DNA from: Turbatrix aceti
Taxonomy: Eukaryota; Nematoda; Chromadorea; Rhabditida; Panagrolaimidae
DNA length: 64,000 bases
Assembly (NCBI GenBank): GCA_963969345.1
Contig: OZ017769.1
Location: 8,497,725-8,561,724 of the forward strand
Reading direction: 5' to 3'
The notes below the pieces were generated by a model that was given only the letters and a program-made list of their open reading frames with translations, did no database searches and had not been told where the DNA came from. Positions 60,080-64,000 of this stretch are shown here, in pieces. The position numbers were made by a program, and so were the translations under genes. Positions within the stretch are counted from its first letter, which is position 1. Each line of letters begins with the position of its first letter.

Positions 60080-63000
60080 ATGGCCGATAATGTGAGTTTT
60101 TCTTTTTTTCATCTTTTTGCTGTTGATTTTTACTGATGGACTGTACCTATTTGACTTTTGCTACTTTAGGAATACCTACGGGTCGACGAGCGCGAGCTTT
60201 TGGCGTGCGTTCGACGTCTCAAGATTTGCGATCGAACGGATCTCAGCCTCACCGTTCTCAAAAAAGCCTACCGGGCTCTGATCCGGCAGAAACACCCCGA
60301 CAAAGCGAAAAACGATAAAAACGATTCCGGAAAGTCGAAGGAGGAAAACGCTGCGGCTCGGGATGCCGAAGCTGCCGAGATTACCCGGGCTTACCGGATT
60401 CTCAGCGACTGCGTTTCGAACAACCGAATCGTTCCCGGCTACAACGGTCAGCCATCGACACCCGAAAAGCCGAACGTTCATCGCTACAGCAAGCACGGCA
60501 CTGCCGATGGATACCAGATGGATGACGATGACTTTGGGGCATTTTTTGCGGCGAAGGACAATCGTAACCGAAAGCAAAGAAAAAAGAGATTCCCGTCGCC
60601 GATGGAGACTGCTATGGATAACTTTTCGTCCGGATTGTCCATGTCATTCAACAACGGTTACACGTACGACAAATCAGATTGGAAGCCTCCAAATTGCCAA
60701 CAGTTCGAAATGAAATTTAACATTGCTGCGTATGTTTTTTACAGTTTTTTTTTTGAAATTGAATTTTGTTTTTTTTTTCAGAAAGCCGGGAGGCTACGAA
60801 GAATGTATGGCTTTCACGTCGATTCTTCCGGAGGATTTCAAGAAGCTTGCCACGGATCAGGCTTCCATTTCTGATCTTCGGTTGCACGAGTACCGACAGC
60901 AAGCTCCGAATTTTGAAGTATGTTTTCTTTTTTTTTCTTTTTTTTGGTCACGTTGTGTAAAAAATGAGATTTTCAAAAATTTACGAAAAATATTTTGTTG
61001 TCATTTTTCCATTTTCTGGTCAAATAGCGATTTTAGAAAGTATACATTTGTAATTTTAATATTTTTTAGTTTAAAAGCTGAAATTTAAACGATTTCTTTT
61101 AATTTTTTTCAAGTTATACGTTTTTTTGATAAACAGCGTTCAAAATTAATTTTTTAGGAAATTTCCGATTTTTTGTCATTTTTTGTTTTTTTGCCATTCA
61201 GCTCAATTTTAGGAAATCTACGACCAACTCCGCCTCTTTGATGAGAAGCCCGGATTCAACACGCTCCTCGAGCAAAACGAAGCCTTTGTCTACATGATGT
61301 GGGCCGCCGAAGTTCAGGGCGTGCTCGATTTTTACAACGTTGAGTTCACTCAGACGCCGAATTCGTTGCTGCGGATTCGGCTGCAAGGCATGGTCGACAA
61401 CGACATTGAAAACGACCGTCTCTGCCGCGATGCCTACTGCGAGGTCTCCAGTCTCCATACCGATAATCCTGTGCGTCTGAAGGGCGTAATCAAGAAATGC
61501 GTCTGGGACTGCGTCGACGTCGCTATCCACGAAAATGGAATCAAGGATATTGGCAAGCTTTTTGTCGAAGGCGAGGAAAAACATGTGAGTTCCACTTTCA
61601 CTTTTTTTTGTGTATTTGGGTTTTTTTTCAGAGGTGTAATTTTTCCCTGGAACCATGTGTCATTCCCTACGTCGCGTACGCCGAGGCGATCAAGTATGTG
61701 AGGGTTTTCGGACTCGTCGATCAAATCTACCCCACGGACCCCAAGTTTGACCAACCACTGGCTGAGTACGTTGTCGAGTCGGACGAGCGCATCGAAGCTG
61801 ACCAAGTCGCGCTGCCTTCGGGGCTGGAACTCAACAACGAACAGCACCAGGCCATCGATACCATTGTGAATGGAACCTGCCGACCGTATCCCTTCGTCCT
61901 CTTCGGTCCTCCGGGCACGGGAAAGACGAAAACGCTCATCGAATCCATCCGCCGGATTGTGTCGAAAAACTCGAATCGGGTGCTGGTTTGTGCGCCGTCG
62001 AATGCGGCGTGCGATGTCGTCGCAAAGGCGCTGCTGGACGCGCAGTTTCTGGATCCGAAGTACATTTTTCGGCTCTATGCCACTTCTTATGAGAATTTCC
62101 GGATGACGGATGAATTTACGGCGATTTCCTGCAAGGCTGGCGACAAGATGGGAATTCCGCCGGTCTACAACCTGCAAGTTTTCAAAGTTATTATCGTTAC
62201 TCTCGTCTCAAGTTCGAAGTTGGCCAAGTGCTGTGCCATGCGTGGATACTTTACGTATGTTTTTGACTTTTTTTTTGTTTTGAGTTGTTTGTGATCGATT
62301 TTAGGCACATTCTCATCGATGAAGCCGGCCAGGCCTTTGATTTCGAAGCTTGGGTGCCTATTTCGATGCTTGCGAATCCGACTGAAACGACAGTGGCGTT
62401 GTTTGGCGACCCAATGCAACTGGGCTCAGTTTGCCCGGCGAGAGTCCTGCAGGATCTGGAAAATTACACGTCAATGCTGGAGCGTCTGACGAACATACCG
62501 GCCTACGACAGCAAGAACAATGATCGACGATTGCTTGTTCATTTGAGGCAGAACTACCGTACCCATCCGTTTATCCTCAAACCCGCATCCATGCTCTTCT
62601 ACGATGGAATGCTGAGGCCAAAGACCAACAACGATCGACTGTACCGGCTTTGCGCGTTGCCGATATTGCCTAAAATCGTGGGTTTTCGATTTTTGAAATT
62701 TTCGATGTTTTTGTAAGATTTTTAAATTTTATAATTTTTTTTACAAAATTTTCAATTTTAGGTATTTTAGACTTTTTTTTATAAAATTTTAGATTTTTTT
62801 TTAAATTTTCTATTTTGAAATTTTTTGATAAGATTTTCGAGTTTTTAAATTTTTGTTTTTTTAAAGTTTTCAAATTTGTTATAGGATTTTTGAAATTTTC
62901 AATTTTTTAGAGGATTTTCAATTTTTGAAATTTTAGAATTTTTTTATAAGATTTTTGAAATTTTAGTTTTTTTTTTTTCATTTTTGATGGATTTACAGGG

Positions 63001-63630
63001 TTTTCCAATGGTTTTCGTGTCCACGCAAGGCTCGAAAGAAGAAGATCACATCTCCAGGTCCCGGACGAACAACGAAGAAGTCAACAAAGCTGTCAAATAC
63101 GTCCGCGATCTGATCAAATCTGACATTAAATCTTCTGACATTGGAATTGTGAGCCCGTACAAAGCGCAGACAGCCATGGTCAACCGGAAACTCATGAATT
63201 ATGGCATAACGGATATCACCGTGGCTTCCGTCGAACGATTCCAGGGCTCCGAGCGACGGGTCATCATCGCGCTCACGACCAGAACCGACAACCTCGGATT
63301 CATCGCTTCGCCCAAGCGCCTGAATACCGCCATCACGCGAGCGCAGGAGCTGCTCATTATTTTTGGAAAAGAGGATCTTCTCGGCTACAATCCGTACTGG
63401 TCGAAACTGATTTTCTACATCGCGCAAAACGGAGGATTTGTGTCGGCGAATGCGAGTCACAAGTTCTTCCACATGATCGCTGCTGGACCCCAGAGGCAGA
63501 GGGAAGTCGAGCGACTGGCTGCTGAGCAGGAGACGCTCAGCATCACGAACGGCATCGCGGGTCTGACAACCGATGAGAACAACCCGCCGTCGGCGGAGAG
63601 GGATGCAGAAGCCAGACGGCTCAAAGTCAT
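60080..63630 (+). CDS. DnaJ domain fused to MOV10/Armitage-type SF1 RNA helicase (3' end outside window)
   Basis: Exons 60080-60091, 60170-60729, 60782-60917, 61213-61584, 61632-62254, 62305-62677, 62999-63630; about 902 residues so far, all phases consistent. Residues 8-80 are a J domain with HPD at 46-48, the motif that stimulates Hsp70. From about 250 the protein follows the MOV10/Armitage/SDE3 family: Q-type motif LNNEQHQAI (427-435), Walker A GPPGTGKT (452-459), DEAG box (573-576), GDPMQLG motif III (602-608), SPYKAQ, VERFQGSE (770-777) and RLNTAITRAQ motif VI (799-808). Family members unwind RNA 5' to 3' and act in RNA silencing, piRNA loading and retroelement control. Introns between the J domain and helicase are short or medium (52, 295, 47 nt) with no in-frame stop or start, so this reads as one gene. 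The start is a 4-codon exon behind an acceptor. The last exon ends at GTCAGT 63631; downstream exons are not in the window. Confidence 0.88.
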
Positions 63631-64000
63631 GTCAGTTTTTTTGAAACGAGGACCGCGGGGATTGTGGTGGTTGTTTTTGCGAAGAATGTTTGTTAAAGGC
63701 ACCAGAATTGGCGTTTTTGGGATGCAAATATTGGGTTTTTTTTCCCAAATTACTTATTTGACCGGCATTTTTCAACACGTAAAATGGTACCGTAATCCGA
63801 GTGCTACGGTATTTTTGTTTTTTTGGGTTAAAAAATTGTTCATTGACACAAAAAAAATTTTTTTTAACTTTTTTTTTTTTTTTATTTCTTGTTTTCGACA
63901 AAAAATGGTATCGTAAGCCGAGTATTTATTATATTTTTTTGGATTCAACTTTAATTTTTGCAAAACAAAATTGTTTTTTTTCTTAAAAAAACTAGAATTT
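63631..64000 (+). other. Intron (3' part outside window) with degenerate repeats
   Basis: Sequence after the donor at 63631 is A/T-homopolymer rich and not coding-like. Two related words, GGTACCGTAATCCGAG near 63786 and GGTATCGTAAGCCGAG near 63906, lie about 120 bp apart, and the first is flanked by an inverted TACGGTA. It probably separates the helicase core exons from a C-terminal exon beyond the window. Confidence 0.45.

Overview
The window looks like a chromosome piece from a small invertebrate, most probably a nematode. Evidence: introns are mostly 45-320 nt and end in TTTCAG-type acceptors; four genes have such an acceptor 2-18 nt before their start codon with no exon recognised upstream, as expected for spliced-leader trans-splicing; noncoding DNA is rich in long A and T runs; and two genes match animal families best known from worms (NOAH/NompA cuticle proteins and DLK-1 kinase). 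The species cannot be named from the sequence.

Layout. (1) 212-5237, plus: an eight-exon NOAH-type PAN/ZP membrane protein of the apical extracellular matrix. (2) 5807-6022, minus: a 71-residue secreted six-cysteine peptide, convergent with it. (3) 6023-18466: 12.4 kb of AT-rich DNA with no supported gene, holding a 14-bp perfect hairpin near its right end. (4) 18483-48156, plus: the dominant feature, a gene whose second exon runs about 29.5 kb without an intron. It encodes 40 copies of a 70-residue repeat (family A), one A/B hybrid unit, then 74 copies of an 81-residue repeat (family B) up to a 200-N gap, one degenerate unit and a basic Arg/Ser/Tyr-rich tail ending in a possible prenylation box. 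Nine single-base frame breaks interrupt it, each exactly where two repeat variants can be misaligned, so I read them as consensus errors rather than mutations. (5) 49336-51871, minus: a DLK-1/MAP3K12/13 kinase, convergent with the giant gene. (6) 51881-56832: 5 kb without a supported gene. (7) 56833-59135, plus: a secreted cysteine-rich protein with saposin-like spacing. (8) 60080 to beyond 63630, plus: a DnaJ domain fused to a MOV10/Armitage-type SF1 RNA helicase, a combination I do not recognise.

The genes do not form an obvious pathway or operon. DLK-1 is a neuronal MAP3K, NOAH proteins shape cuticle and sensory-organ matrix, and the giant repeat protein has the layout of a cytoskeletal spacer or ruler (acidic S/T/E/P-rich repeats, each with one basic ITGLFK motif). 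The last point is inference. The most novel items are the giant two-family repeat exon with its systematic pseudo-frameshifts and the DnaJ-helicase fusion.
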